Assembly (NCBI RefSeq): GCF_002277895.1
Contig: NZ_CP022998.1
Coordinates: forward strand, 1,717,501-1,781,500
Origin: Rhizobium sp. 11515TR
GTDB lineage: Bacteria; Pseudomonadota; Alphaproteobacteria; Rhizobiales; Rhizobiaceae
Reading direction: 5' to 3'
DNA: 64,000 bases
This document shows, one piece after another, positions 1-7,643 of this stretch; within the stretch, counting starts at the first letter, position 1, and each line of letters starts with the position of its first letter. A program made the position numbers and the translations under genes. The notes below the pieces were generated by a model that worked only from the letters and a program-made list of their open reading frames with translations, had not been told where the DNA came from and did no database searches.

Positions 1-1167
1 GGCGGCCAGCCGGCGGAAGGTGAGGGTGAAATCCGTGCCCTGCTGCTGCATCGTCGCCAGCAGCGACTGTACCAGTTCGAGATCGCCGTCTTCCTCGCTC
101 GCAAGCCCGATCTTGGCACGCATGCCGGCAAGCCAATAGCCCTGGAAATGCTCGCCATAGGCTTTGATGACTGTGTTCGCCAGTTCGATCGCCGTATCGA
201 CGGAGGGGTCGATCAGCGGGATCAGCGTCTCGCCGAGGCGCGCGAGATTCCATTGGCCGATCGCCGGCTGGTTGGCATAGGCATAGCGGCCATTGCGGTC
301 GATGGACGAGAACACGGTCGCCGGATCATAGGCATCCATGAAGGCGCAGGGACCGAAATCGATCGTCTCGCCCGATACGGTCATATTGTCGGTGTTCATC
401 ACGCCGTGAATGAAGCCGACATGCAGCCAGCGCGCGATCAATGAAGCTTGCCGGTCGGCCACGGCTTCGAGCAGGGCGAGATAAGGGTTCTTCCGGTCTC
501 GGATCTCGGGATAGTGCCGAGCAATGACGTAATCCGCGAGGGTTCGTACGCTCTTCGTATCGCCCCGCGCCGCAAAGAACTGGAAGGTGCCGACGCGGAT
601 ATGACTTGCCGCTACCCGAGTAAACACTGCACCCGGCAGCACTTTCTCGCGATAGACAGGCTCTCCGGTGATCACGGCAGCAAGCGCCCGCGTCGTCGGA
701 ATGCCAAGCGCGTGCATCGCCTCGCTGACGATATATTCGCGCAGCACCGGGCCGAGTGCGGCGCGCCCGTCGCCGCGGCGGGAAAACGGCGTAGGCCCCG
801 ACCCCTTGAGTTGGATGTCCCGGCGCCTGCCATTCCGATCCTTCACCTCGCCGAGGAGGATCGCGCGTCCGTCGCCAAGCTGTGGCACGAAATTGCCGAA
901 TTGGTGGCCGGCATAGGCCATGGCGATGGGCTGCGATCCCAGTAGCAGTTCGTTTCCGGAAAAGATCGCCGCAGCATTCCGTTTCAGCGTTTCCACATCC
1001 AGCCCGAGTTCTCGTGCCAGTATCTCGTTGAACTTGACCAGCTGTGGCGCGGCAACCGGGGTCGGCGCCTGATCCGCGAAAAACTGCGGCGGCAGGCGCG
1101 CGTAGCTGTTGTCGAAGGCGACCGTCGGCGCCCGAAGGGCGGTATCATCGTTAAGAGGAGAGCTCAT
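1..1167 (-). CDS. selO: SelO/YdiU family protein adenylyltransferase, cut by window edge
   Basis: The 389 codons seen encode the N-terminal part of a SelO (UPF0061/YdiU) pseudokinase, a family known to transfer AMP from ATP to Ser, Thr or Tyr of target proteins. The family blocks are visible: [19 protein letters not shown] near residue 85, the [11 protein letters not shown] motif near residue 120, GVMNTDNM near 245 and [11 protein letters not shown] near 255 (metal-binding Asn/Asp of the inverted kinase fold). The start ATG at 1167-1165 follows an AGAGGAG-like stretch read on the minus strand. The 3' end lies outside the window, so full length is unknown. It is transcribed divergently from the ParDE-type pair, about 95 bases away. 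The family assignment is firm. Confidence 0.93.
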   Translation of the reverse strand, partial: MSSPLNDDTALRAPTVAFDNSYARLPPQFFADQAPTPVAAPQLVKFNEILARELGLDVETLKRNAAAIFSGNELLLGSQPIAMAYAGHQFGNFVPQLGDGRAILLGEVKDRNGRRRDIQLKGSGPTPFSRRGDGRAALGPVLREYIVSEAMHALGIPTTRALAAVITGEPVYREKVLPGAVFTRVAASHIRVGTFQFFAARGDTKSVRTLADYVIARHYPEIRDRKNPYLALLEAVADRQASLIARWLHVGFIHGVMNTDNMTVSGETIDFGPCAFMDAYDPATVFSSIDRNGRYAYANQPAIGQWNLARLGETLIPLIDPSVDTAIELANTVIKAYGEHFQGYWLAGMRAKIGLASEEDGDLELVQSLLATMQQQGTDFTLTFRRLAA

Positions 1168-1215
1168 GTTACTAAGGTAGGGCCGACGGAGAGGCGGCGC
1201 AAGGCGCTTGCTCTA

Positions 1216-1244
1216 GGTAGGAAATCATCCTACTTTATCCTACC
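1216..1244. promoter_or_regulatory. Inverted repeat, probable operator of the ParDE-type operon
   Basis: GGTAGGA at 1216-1222 is matched by reverse complements at 1228-1233 (TCCTAC) and 1238-1244 (TCCTACC), giving three half sites within 29 bases just upstream of the antitoxin gene. Ribbon-helix-helix antitoxins usually repress their own operon through such repeats. The operator role is inferred from position and symmetry. Confidence 0.5.
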
Positions 1245-1262
1245 GGATATGAGGAATTTGCG

Positions 1263-1523
1263 ATGAACGAGAAACTGAGCATTTCGCTCCCCAGTGAAAT
1301 GGTGGCGGCGATCAAGGCACGCGTCGATGCGGGCAGCTATGCCTCCACGAGCGAGGTGTTACGGGCGGCAGTCCGGGTCTGGCTGCGGGAAGAAGAGGAA
1401 TATCAGCAGCGGATCGCAGCGATCAGACAAAAGGTTGCCGCATCCTTGGATGACCCTCGGCCAAATTTGAGCGGACACGACGTAAAACAGCGCCTTGATG
1501 CTTTTTTTGACAAGCGTCGATAG
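1263..1523 (+). CDS. ParD-like ribbon-helix-helix antitoxin
   Basis: An 86-residue protein starting MNEKLSISLPSEM. The N-terminal strand (KLSISLP) and the following helices, with SYASTSEVLRAAVRVWLREEE, match ParD/CopG-type ribbon-helix-helix antitoxins. The C-terminal half is charged, as expected for a toxin-wrapping tail. It is followed after three bases by a RelE/ParE-type toxin gene, the usual antitoxin-first order. An inverted repeat lies immediately upstream and could be the autoregulatory operator. By family it should bind DNA as a dimer and neutralise the partner toxin. Activity of the pair is inferred. Confidence 0.88.
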   Translation: MNEKLSISLPSEMVAAIKARVDAGSYASTSEVLRAAVRVWLREEEEYQQRIAAIRQKVAASLDDPRPNLSGHDVKQRLDAFFDKRR

Positions 1524-1526
1524 ACC

Positions 1527-1838
1527 ATGGAGCGATATGCGGTCGAGTACCGCCCGGAGGCCATGGAAAATCTGCTTGAAATCGCAGCTAACGTGCTCGA
1601 GCTAAGTCAGAATATCAGAACAACGGAGGGGTATATTGGCCGTATTTACGCGCGTTGTGAAAAGATCGGCAATGCACCGTTCGGAGGCGTCGCTCGAGAC
1701 GACCTAGGTCCAGGCATTCGTATGGCGGTCTTCGAAAAGAGTATCGTCATCCTTTACGTCATTGTCGAAAATACGGTCTGGATCACCAACATCTTCTTCG
1801 GAAGCAGAGACTACGCGACGCTTGTGACGCGTCCCTAG
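1527..1838 (+). CDS. ParE/RelE-superfamily toxin
   Basis: A 103-residue protein with ParE-type features: YRPEAMENLLEIAANV in the first helix, a central GxIRMAVFEKSIVILYVI strand pair and a C-terminal IFFGSRDYATL segment close to the family's R-D-Y ending. ParE toxins inhibit DNA gyrase, while RelE relatives cleave mRNA; the sequence alone favours ParE because the partner is ParD-like. It starts three bases after the antitoxin stop. Its stop overlaps that of the convergent DUF1697 gene by three bases. Whether the toxin is active cannot be read from the sequence. Confidence 0.85.
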   Translation: MERYAVEYRPEAMENLLEIAANVLELSQNIRTTEGYIGRIYARCEKIGNAPFGGVARDDLGPGIRMAVFEKSIVILYVIVENTVWITNIFFGSRDYATLVTRP

Positions 1839-2356
1839 TCGTTTTCCAGCTCCCGCGCCATCTCCGCAAGCTTGCGCACCGTATTGAGATTTCTGGACGT
1901 GCCCACCTTCAAGGCCGGCAGCTTCAGCTTCGAGCGGCCCGAGCCATCGGGATAATGCACGTAGATTTCGCGGCCGGCGATATGCACTTGCTCGCCGCCA
2001 GGTGCGACGAGCTTGTCCAGTGCATCCTTCGGTGCATTCTCCTGCAGGAAGGTCACCAGCAGGTAGTTCGGCTTGGCGTGCGGAAAGGGCGAATGTTCCG
2101 CTGCCCGTTCCAGAGCCTCGCGGCTACGCAGGATCACGCCCGGAGACTTGCCCATCTTTGTTGCCAGCGCCTTTTCAAGTTGAGCCAGCACCGTTGCCTC
2201 ATCCGCTTCGGCACGGAAGACCACATTGCCGCTTTGGATGTAAGTGCGCACATCCTGGAAGCCGATCTCTTCGCACAGTGCCTTGAGATCGGCCATGGAC
2301 AGTAGGCCAGTGCCGCCGACATTGACGGCACGCAGCAGGGCGATGAAGACGGTCAT
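1835..2356 (-). CDS. DUF1697 family protein
   Basis: A 173-residue cytoplasmic protein of the DUF1697 family, recognised from the start MTVFIALLRAVNVGG, the motif YIQSGNVVF near residue 43 and the C-terminal HYPDGSGRSKLKLP with GTSRNLNTV. The molecular function of the family is not established. The reading frame is open further upstream, but the family start is ATG 2356-2354, preceded by GGGAGA on the minus strand, so I chose it. The stop overlaps the ParE toxin stop on the other strand. Oligopeptidase B lies 20 bases upstream on the same strand, so the two may share a transcript. Confidence 0.88.
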   Translation of the reverse strand: MTVFIALLRAVNVGGTGLLSMADLKALCEEIGFQDVRTYIQSGNVVFRAEADEATVLAQLEKALATKMGKSPGVILRSREALERAAEHSPFPHAKPNYLLVTFLQENAPKDALDKLVAPGGEQVHIAGREIYVHYPDGSGRSKLKLPALKVGTSRNLNTVRKLAEMARELEND

Positions 2357-2376
2357 GGCTTCTCCCGCGGTTCGGC

Positions 2377-4470
2377 TTACATCTTCTCGGCGACTTTGAC
2401 GGCGAAGGCGTATTCGAACGCGACTTCCTCCAGGCGCTGGAAGCGGCCGGAAGCGCCGCCATGGCCCGCATCCATGTTGGTCTTCAGCAGGATGGGCGCG
2501 TCGCTCGTCGTCTTGTCGCGCAGCTTGGCGACCCACTTGGCCGGCTCCCAATAGGTGACGCGCGGGTCGGTAAGGCCGCCGAGTGCGAGGATCGGCGGGT
2601 AGGGCTTCTCGCCGACATTGTCATAGGGGCTGTAGGCGGCGATCTGCTCGTACTCTTCCTTGCTCTCGATCGGATTGCCCCATTCCGGCCATTCCGGCGG
2701 CGTTAGCGGCAAAGTGTCGTCGAGCATGGTGTTGAGCACGTCGACGAAGGGCACGGCGGCGATGATGCCGGCGAATTTCTCCGGCGCCATGTTGGCGACG
2801 GCCCCCATCAGCATGCCGCCAGCCGATCCGCCTTCGGCGATGATCTTCGCGTAAGAGGTGAACTTCTGCTGATTCAAATAGTCGGCTGCGGCGATGAAGT
2901 CCTTGAACGTATTGGTCTTCTTTTCCATCTTGCCGTCTTCGTACCAGGCAAAGCCCTTATCCTTGCCGCCGCGGATATGGGCGATGGCATAGACGAAGCC
3001 GCGATCAGCGAGCGACAGGCAATTGGTGTTGAAACCGGCGGGGATGGTAACGCCATAGGCGCCATAGCCATAGAGCAGGCAGGGGGCGGAGCCGTCGAGA
3101 GGCGTGTCTTTGCGATAGAGCAGCGTCACCGGCACGGTCTCGCCATCCCACGCGGGTGCGAAGACGCGGCGCGTCACATAGTCTTCCGGATTGTGGCCGG
3201 AGGGCACTTCCTGCGTCTTCAGCAGCGTGCGCTCGCGCGTCACCATATTGTAATCGTAGAGCTGGCTCGGCGTCGTCATCGAGGAATAGGAGAAGCGGAT
3301 GACATCCGTATCGTATTCCGCCGCACCCTGCAGGCCGAGTGCATAGGCTTCCTCTTCGAAGGCGATCGCGTGTTCTTCGCCAGTGCGGCGGTCGCGGATG
3401 ACGATGCGCGGCAGGCCGTCCTTGCGCTCCAGCCAGAGGAGATGGCGAGCATAGGCGAGATGGCTGAGGATCAGCGTGCCCGGCTTATGGGGCACGACCT
3501 CACGCCAGTTTTCCTTGCCTGGGTTCTCCGCCGGCGCTTCCATGATCTTGAAATCCTTGGCGTCGCCATCATTGGTGAGAATGTAGAAGACGTCGCCGCC
3601 CTCGCTGATCTCATATTCGATCTCGGTTTCGCGCTCGGCCACGATTTTAGGCTCGGCGGTGAGATCCGAGGTCGGGATGATGCGGTATTCGCTGGTCTCG
3701 TGATCGTGGATGTCGATGAAGATGTAATCGTCGAGCAGCGAGCCGCCGACACCCATGAAGAAGCCCGGGTCCTCCTCCTCATAGACGAGCCGGTCGTCGG
3801 ACTGCGGCGTGCCGATGATGTGATGAAAGATCTTGGAAGGGCGATGGTTCTCGTCCTGCAGCGTATAGAAGAAGCTCTTGCCGTCGGGTGCCCAGACGGC
3901 GTCGCCCCCGGTGTTCTCGATCACGTCGGCAAGATCCTCGCCGGTTTCGAAATTGCGGATCTTCAGCGTGAAGTATTCCGAACCCTTGTCGTCATAGCCC
4001 CAGATGCCATGGCTGTGATCGGAGGAATGATCGAGGCCGGAAAGACGGAAATAGGATTTTCCTTCATTCTCCTTGTCGCCATTCAGCAGCAGCTTGCGTT
4101 CGCCACCGTTGCGCGGTTCGCGGAAGAAGTGGGGCTGTTCGCCGCCGGTGATGAAGAGCGTGCCGTAAGCGTAGGGCCCATCCTTCATCGGTATAGAGCT
4201 GTCGTCTTCCTTGATACGGCCCTTCATCTCGCTGAAGAGGACCTTCTGCAGCTCCTTCGTGTCCGCCATAGCCGCGTTCATGTAGGTGTTCTCGGCTTCC
4301 AGATGCGACCGGATTTCCGGGGCCAGGATCGACGGGTCCTTGAACATGGCCTGCCAGTTGTCGGCCCGCAGCCACGCATAATCGTCGGTGCGGGTAATAC
4401 CGTGACGTGTATCCGTAAACGGTTTTTTCGGGCCGGCGGGCGGGGTGGGGAGATTCTTGAAAACTGACAC
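2377..4470 (-). CDS. ptrB: Oligopeptidase B (S9A prolyl oligopeptidase family)
   Basis: A 697-residue serine peptidase, close to the roughly 690 residues of E. coli oligopeptidase B, which cleaves small peptides after Lys or Arg in the cytoplasm. The N-terminal half is a beta-propeller; the C-terminal alpha/beta hydrolase carries the nucleophile in EGGSAGGMLMGAV, the acid in GGLTDPRV and the histidine in MDAGHGGASGR. The frame is open to 4734, but those codons read as low-complexity non-protein; homology begins at FKNLPTPP, so I take GTG at 4470-4468 as start, with a weak upstream AGAGAA. No signal peptide is seen. The family call is firm; the exact start is less so. Confidence 0.92.
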   Translation of the reverse strand: MSVFKNLPTPPAGPKKPFTDTRHGITRTDDYAWLRADNWQAMFKDPSILAPEIRSHLEAENTYMNAAMADTKELQKVLFSEMKGRIKEDDSSIPMKDGPYAYGTLFITGGEQPHFFREPRNGGERKLLLNGDKENEGKSYFRLSGLDHSSDHSHGIWGYDDKGSEYFTLKIRNFETGEDLADVIENTGGDAVWAPDGKSFFYTLQDENHRPSKIFHHIIGTPQSDDRLVYEEEDPGFFMGVGGSLLDDYIFIDIHDHETSEYRIIPTSDLTAEPKIVAERETEIEYEISEGGDVFYILTNDGDAKDFKIMEAPAENPGKENWREVVPHKPGTLILSHLAYARHLLWLERKDGLPRIVIRDRRTGEEHAIAFEEEAYALGLQGAAEYDTDVIRFSYSSMTTPSQLYDYNMVTRERTLLKTQEVPSGHNPEDYVTRRVFAPAWDGETVPVTLLYRKDTPLDGSAPCLLYGYGAYGVTIPAGFNTNCLSLADRGFVYAIAHIRGGKDKGFAWYEDGKMEKKTNTFKDFIAAADYLNQQKFTSYAKIIAEGGSAGGMLMGAVANMAPEKFAGIIAAVPFVDVLNTMLDDTLPLTPPEWPEWGNPIESKEEYEQIAAYSPYDNVGEKPYPPILALGGLTDPRVTYWEPAKWVAKLRDKTTSDAPILLKTNMDAGHGGASGRFQRLEEVAFEYAFAVKVAEKM

Positions 4471-4757
4471 GAGGTGCGCTTTCTCTGGAGTGAAAGTCGG
4501 ATGTGAAGTGAAGAGAGAAATAGAGGGCAGCGAGGTGAGGTTCAAGCGGCAAGTCTGTCCCTCAAGCTTCATGCAAGCAGTCGATACTAGTCTCGCTCGA
4601 AGTGGCGGCTTGCGGGAGGTCTCATCGCGGCGCTGCCTTGATGAGACCACATTCTTTATCGAAGTCGGCATACAGTGCGTCGACATGAAAGCGGTCAAAG
4701 CCTTCTCTGATGGAGCCGACGCACTCAAATCCAAAACAATGCAAGGGACCGGTCTTT

Positions 4758-5147
4758 ATGCTGAAACTCTTCGCCATCCTTATTCCATTGGTTAGCGTCG
4801 CCACTTCCGCTTTTGCCGTCGATGCGGCTATCAAGAAGCAGTTGGAAAAGCTCGATCCGTCGGAGCGAATGGAGCAGGCGTGCGATGCAGAGGCCATGAA
4901 GCGGATCGGTACGGACAAGACGGGTTTCAAACCGGATAAGGTGATCGCCTATACATTCGGCGATCCGGATATGAAGCCGGATGCCATGAATGCGCCCGGC
5001 GCCGTCTTTCGTAGCAAGGGTGACTGGTATCACCTTTCCTATAGTTGTGTGACCGGACCGCAGCACATCCATGTCCGCGATCTGAGCTATCAGATCGGTG
5101 ACAAGGTGCCGCGCGACGCCTGGCAGGAGCATTATCTCTACGATTGA
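4758..5147 (+). CDS. Secreted DUF930 family protein
   Basis: A 129-residue protein with a clear signal peptide (MLKLFAILIPLVSVATSAFA, cleavage after Ala20), so probably periplasmic. The mature part has DUF930 features: LDPSERMEQACDAEAMKRI, DKVIAYTFGDP and a late WYHLSYSC, where the two cysteines could form a disulfide. Function is unknown for the family. ATG 4758 is chosen over the earlier in-frame ATG at 4710 because it follows AAGGGA and begins the signal peptide. It is divergent from oligopeptidase B. GGCCGCC at 5168-5174 pairs with GGCGGCC at 5191-5197 downstream, but without a T tract. Confidence 0.82.
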   Translation: MLKLFAILIPLVSVATSAFAVDAAIKKQLEKLDPSERMEQACDAEAMKRIGTDKTGFKPDKVIAYTFGDPDMKPDAMNAPGAVFRSKGDWYHLSYSCVTGPQHIHVRDLSYQIGDKVPRDAWQEHYLYD

Positions 5148-5225
5148 GCGCGTGGATGAAGCATCAAGGCCGCCTCGGACATCACGTCACGGCGGCCACG
5201 CTCCATCCTGAGGTAGTTTCCAATC

Positions 5226-5558
5226 TCATCGCCGTCTCAGCGATTCCACACGCGTCAGCTCCGACAGGATGTGGTCCTGTACATCGGGCGGCTGCCGGCA
5301 CACGGCATCCGTCAGGTCACGCAGCGTCGCTCTGAGGCTGTGAAGCTGATCCACCAGATCCATAACGACATCGACGCCGGGTTCATTGACGCCCATCGAC
5401 TTGCTGAGGTCGAGAATAAGCTGGCCGCGCGCGATATCGGCATCGTGAAAGTTCCGCCCCTGATCGGTGACTTCGGGCACGACCCAGCCTTGGGATATCC
5501 AGACTTCCAGCACCGTGGTTTCGATCCGGAGGTGAAGTCGAAACTCGTTCTCGTTCAT
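5226..5558 (-). CDS. CbpM-like chaperone modulator
   Basis: A 110-residue protein resembling CbpM, the modulator that binds the J domain of CbpA. Visible features are the N-terminal helix-turn-helix-like part with EVWISQGWVVP and a C-terminal helical segment (VMDLVDQLHSLRATLRDL). It follows the CbpA-like gene: the ribosome binding site GGAGGA is formed by the last two Gly codons of that gene, and the ATG lies just after its TAA. That arrangement suggests coupled synthesis of modulator and co-chaperone. The name rests on motif and context, with moderate sequence support. Confidence 0.75.
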   Translation of the reverse strand: MNENEFRLHLRIETTVLEVWISQGWVVPEVTDQGRNFHDADIARGQLILDLSKSMGVNEPGVDVVMDLVDQLHSLRATLRDLTDAVCRQPPDVQDHILSELTRVESLRRR

Positions 5559-5561
5559 CGC

Positions 5562-6473
5562 TTATCCTCCCATGGTCTTTCTGGGATCTTGCGCCTTGCC
5601 TGCCTCCCATTCGGAAACGAAGCGCGTCAGCTCGGGATCCGGCGCATCTGGGAGGACGATCTTCAGCGAGACATAGGCATCGCCATTGTCCTTGCCGCGC
5701 ACGGGTGCGCCCTTGCCCTTCAAGCGTAACACCTTGCCGGTATTGGAGTTCGGCGGCAGCGTCACGGTGACAGCTCCTGACGGCGTCGGGACGCGAATCT
5801 TGCCGCCGAGCACAGCTTCGGCCAGCGAGATCGGCACTTCCAATCGGATATCGTCGCCATCCCGCGTGTAGAAGCGGTGCGGCCGAACATGCACGGCGAT
5901 CAGCGCGTCCCCGGGTTTCCCGCCGTTGAAGCCGGGATCGCCCTTGCCCTTCAGGCGCAGCGTCTGACCATCGCGTGTCCCTGGTGGAATTTGGACGTCG
6001 AGAGCGGGCCCCTCGGGCAGGCTGATCTGCTTCTTCACGCCATTGATGGCGTCCAGAAAGTCGACCTCCATCGTATAGTGACGGTCTTGACCCTGCATTT
6101 GCGATTGGCCTCGGCTGCGCCGCGAGAAGAAGCTGGAAAATATATCGTCGGCATCGCCGAAATCGGCAAAGCCGCCCGCATTCTGATAGCGGCCGCGCTG
6201 GCCTTCCTGCGCTGCATAATCGCGATAGTAGTTGCGCGGCGCCTGCTCGGCACCGCTGCTGTCGATCTCGCCACGGTCGAACCGGCCGCGTTTCTCCTCA
6301 TCGCCGAGAATGCCATAGGCGGCCGAGACTTCTTTGAATTTGTCCTCGGCCTGCTTGTCGCCGGGGTTGAGATCTGGGTGCAGCTTCTTGGCAAGCTTGC
6401 GATAGGCGCTTTGAATGTCCTTTTGCGGGGCGTCCCGCTTTACGCCCAAAATTTCATAGGGATCGCGACTCAT
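5562..6473 (-). CDS. CbpA-like DnaJ-family co-chaperone
   Basis: A 303-residue class II J-protein. Residues 4-70 form a J domain with the HPD motif at 32-34 (KKLHPDLNPGD); residues 70-130 are a Gly/Arg/Gln-rich linker; the rest holds two C-terminal substrate-binding beta domains (GPALDVQIPPGTRDGQTLRLKGKG and a second KGKGAPVRGKDNGDAYV). There is no zinc-finger region, which separates it from DnaJ proper. It should stimulate DnaK ATPase and deliver substrates in the cytoplasm. It is the upstream gene of a two-gene unit with the CbpM-like protein. An antisense open frame of 286 codons over this gene is a shadow. Confidence 0.92.
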   Translation of the reverse strand: MSRDPYEILGVKRDAPQKDIQSAYRKLAKKLHPDLNPGDKQAEDKFKEVSAAYGILGDEEKRGRFDRGEIDSSGAEQAPRNYYRDYAAQEGQRGRYQNAGGFADFGDADDIFSSFFSRRSRGQSQMQGQDRHYTMEVDFLDAINGVKKQISLPEGPALDVQIPPGTRDGQTLRLKGKGDPGFNGGKPGDALIAVHVRPHRFYTRDGDDIRLEVPISLAEAVLGGKIRVPTPSGAVTVTLPPNSNTGKVLRLKGKGAPVRGKDNGDAYVSLKIVLPDAPDPELTRFVSEWEAGKAQDPRKTMGG

Positions 6474-6733
6474 ACATGTCTCTCTTCGGGAGCACGGAAA
6501 GATACGCAGATAGTGCTAGGGTATGCTCATATCAATCGTATCATAGACGCGGTCAGGTTGAAGCCCGGACTTGGCGGCTTTCATGTCCGTCGCCAATGTG
6601 ATGTGAAATGGGCGCTGCCGCCGCCGCTTTGCCATATTTCCGGCGTCTTGCCGGATAATGGCGAGCGGTGTGGCTGGGCTGGTAATCACGCGCCCGCCGA
6701 ATTTTGTTTGCCTGATCCACCGGTGGCCGTCCG

Positions 6734-7525
6734 ATGAAACGCCTGTTGCTCGCTTCCTCACTCCTTCTTGCCGCGCCAGCCGCCTTCGCCGCGCAGCCCG
6801 AGCAGCCGCCCGCCGGTTGGCCGCAGCTGCCGCCGAAGGCGCCGGTTTCGAAGATCAAGCTTGTGGAGCCGCATCTGCATGTCGATCGTGCCGGCAAGGG
6901 GGCGCCCCGCATCGCGCTCACCTTCGATGCCTGCATGGGCAAGACCGATCCGCGGATTCTGAGCACCCTTGTCGATCAGCGCATTCCAGCGACGATCTTC
7001 GTCACCGCGCGCTGGCTGCGCACCAATCCGGATGCATTGAAGGTCTTCCTTGCGCATCCGGATCTCTTCGAGCTGGAAAATCATGGTCAAAACCATATCC
7101 CCGCCGTCGATGTCCCGACCAAGGTTTACGGTATCGCCGCTGCTGGCTCGCCGCAGGCGGTCGCTCAGGAGGTGAAGGGCGGTGCGGACGCCATGATCGC
7201 AGCCGGCATTGCGCAGCCGCGCTGGTTCCGCGGCGCGACCGCGAAATACACGCCTGCCGCCATCATGCAGATCCGTGGCATGGGCTATCGGATCGCCGGT
7301 TACTCGGTGAATGGCGACAGCGGTTCGCTTCTGCCGGCCAAGATGGTGGAAAAGCAATATGCCTCCGCTAAGGACGGCGATGTCATCATCTCCCACATCA
7401 ACCAGCCGACGCATGCGGCAGGCGAGGGGGTCGCGGCCAGCATCCTCGCGCTGAAGGCCAAGGGCGTCGATTTCGTTCGTCTGCAGGATATCTCCGAAAA
7501 GGGTGACGACGACACGACCAACTGA
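6734..7525 (+). CDS. Secreted polysaccharide deacetylase family protein (CE4)
   Basis: A 263-residue protein with a signal peptide (MKRLLLASSLLLAAPAAFA) and a NodB-like CE4 domain: motif 1 is TFDACMGKTD rather than the usual TFDDG, motif 2 is NHGQNH, and RWFRGATAKYT corresponds to motif 3. Members remove N- or O-acetyl groups from extracellular polysaccharides or peptidoglycan using a divalent metal. The Asp-to-Ala change in motif 1 removes a usual metal ligand, so catalysis may differ or be lost; I recall related alphaproteobacterial proteins with the same TFDAC motif. A two-hairpin repeat follows the stop. Substrate unknown. Confidence 0.85.
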   Translation: MKRLLLASSLLLAAPAAFAAQPEQPPAGWPQLPPKAPVSKIKLVEPHLHVDRAGKGAPRIALTFDACMGKTDPRILSTLVDQRIPATIFVTARWLRTNPDALKVFLAHPDLFELENHGQNHIPAVDVPTKVYGIAAAGSPQAVAQEVKGGADAMIAAGIAQPRWFRGATAKYTPAAIMQIRGMGYRIAGYSVNGDSGSLLPAKMVEKQYASAKDGDVIISHINQPTHAAGEGVAASILALKAKGVDFVRLQDISEKGDDDTTN

Positions 7526-7540
7526 GCGGTCGAGTGCTCG

Positions 7541-7643
7541 AGCAATTCCAGGAAAAGTGCGCAGCGGTTTTCCGCCCGGAATTGTGTGAAAACAAAGAGA
7601 TGGAGCGGTTCAGAGATTCGGTGAAAAACTGAACCGCCTCTAG
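7541..7643. repeat. Two-hairpin intergenic repeat element, copy 1
   Basis: Two adjacent hairpins. In the first, AATTCC (7544-7549) plus GGAAAA (7551-7556) pair with TTTTCC (7568-7573) plus GGAATT (7578-7583). In the second, GCGGTTCAG (7605-7613) pairs with CTGAACCGC (7629-7637). The linker CAAAGAGATGGAGC resembles that of the element at 42301-42416. Such mosaic palindromes are known to be dispersed in rhizobial genomes. The element runs into the last codon of the convergent AI-2E transporter gene and may also end both transcripts. Confidence 0.7.

Noticed and set aside
2977..4467. 496-codon open frame on the plus strand opposite oligopeptidase B
   Set aside because: It is the antisense shadow of a gene with clear catalytic motifs; high GC leaves long open antisense frames. 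Its translation has no recognisable domain.
6516..6761. 81-codon minus-strand frame between the CbpA-like and deacetylase genes
   Set aside because: It overlaps the deacetylase start, has no good ribosome binding site and an unlikely composition. A shorter version from MAKRRRQ cannot be excluded but lacks support.
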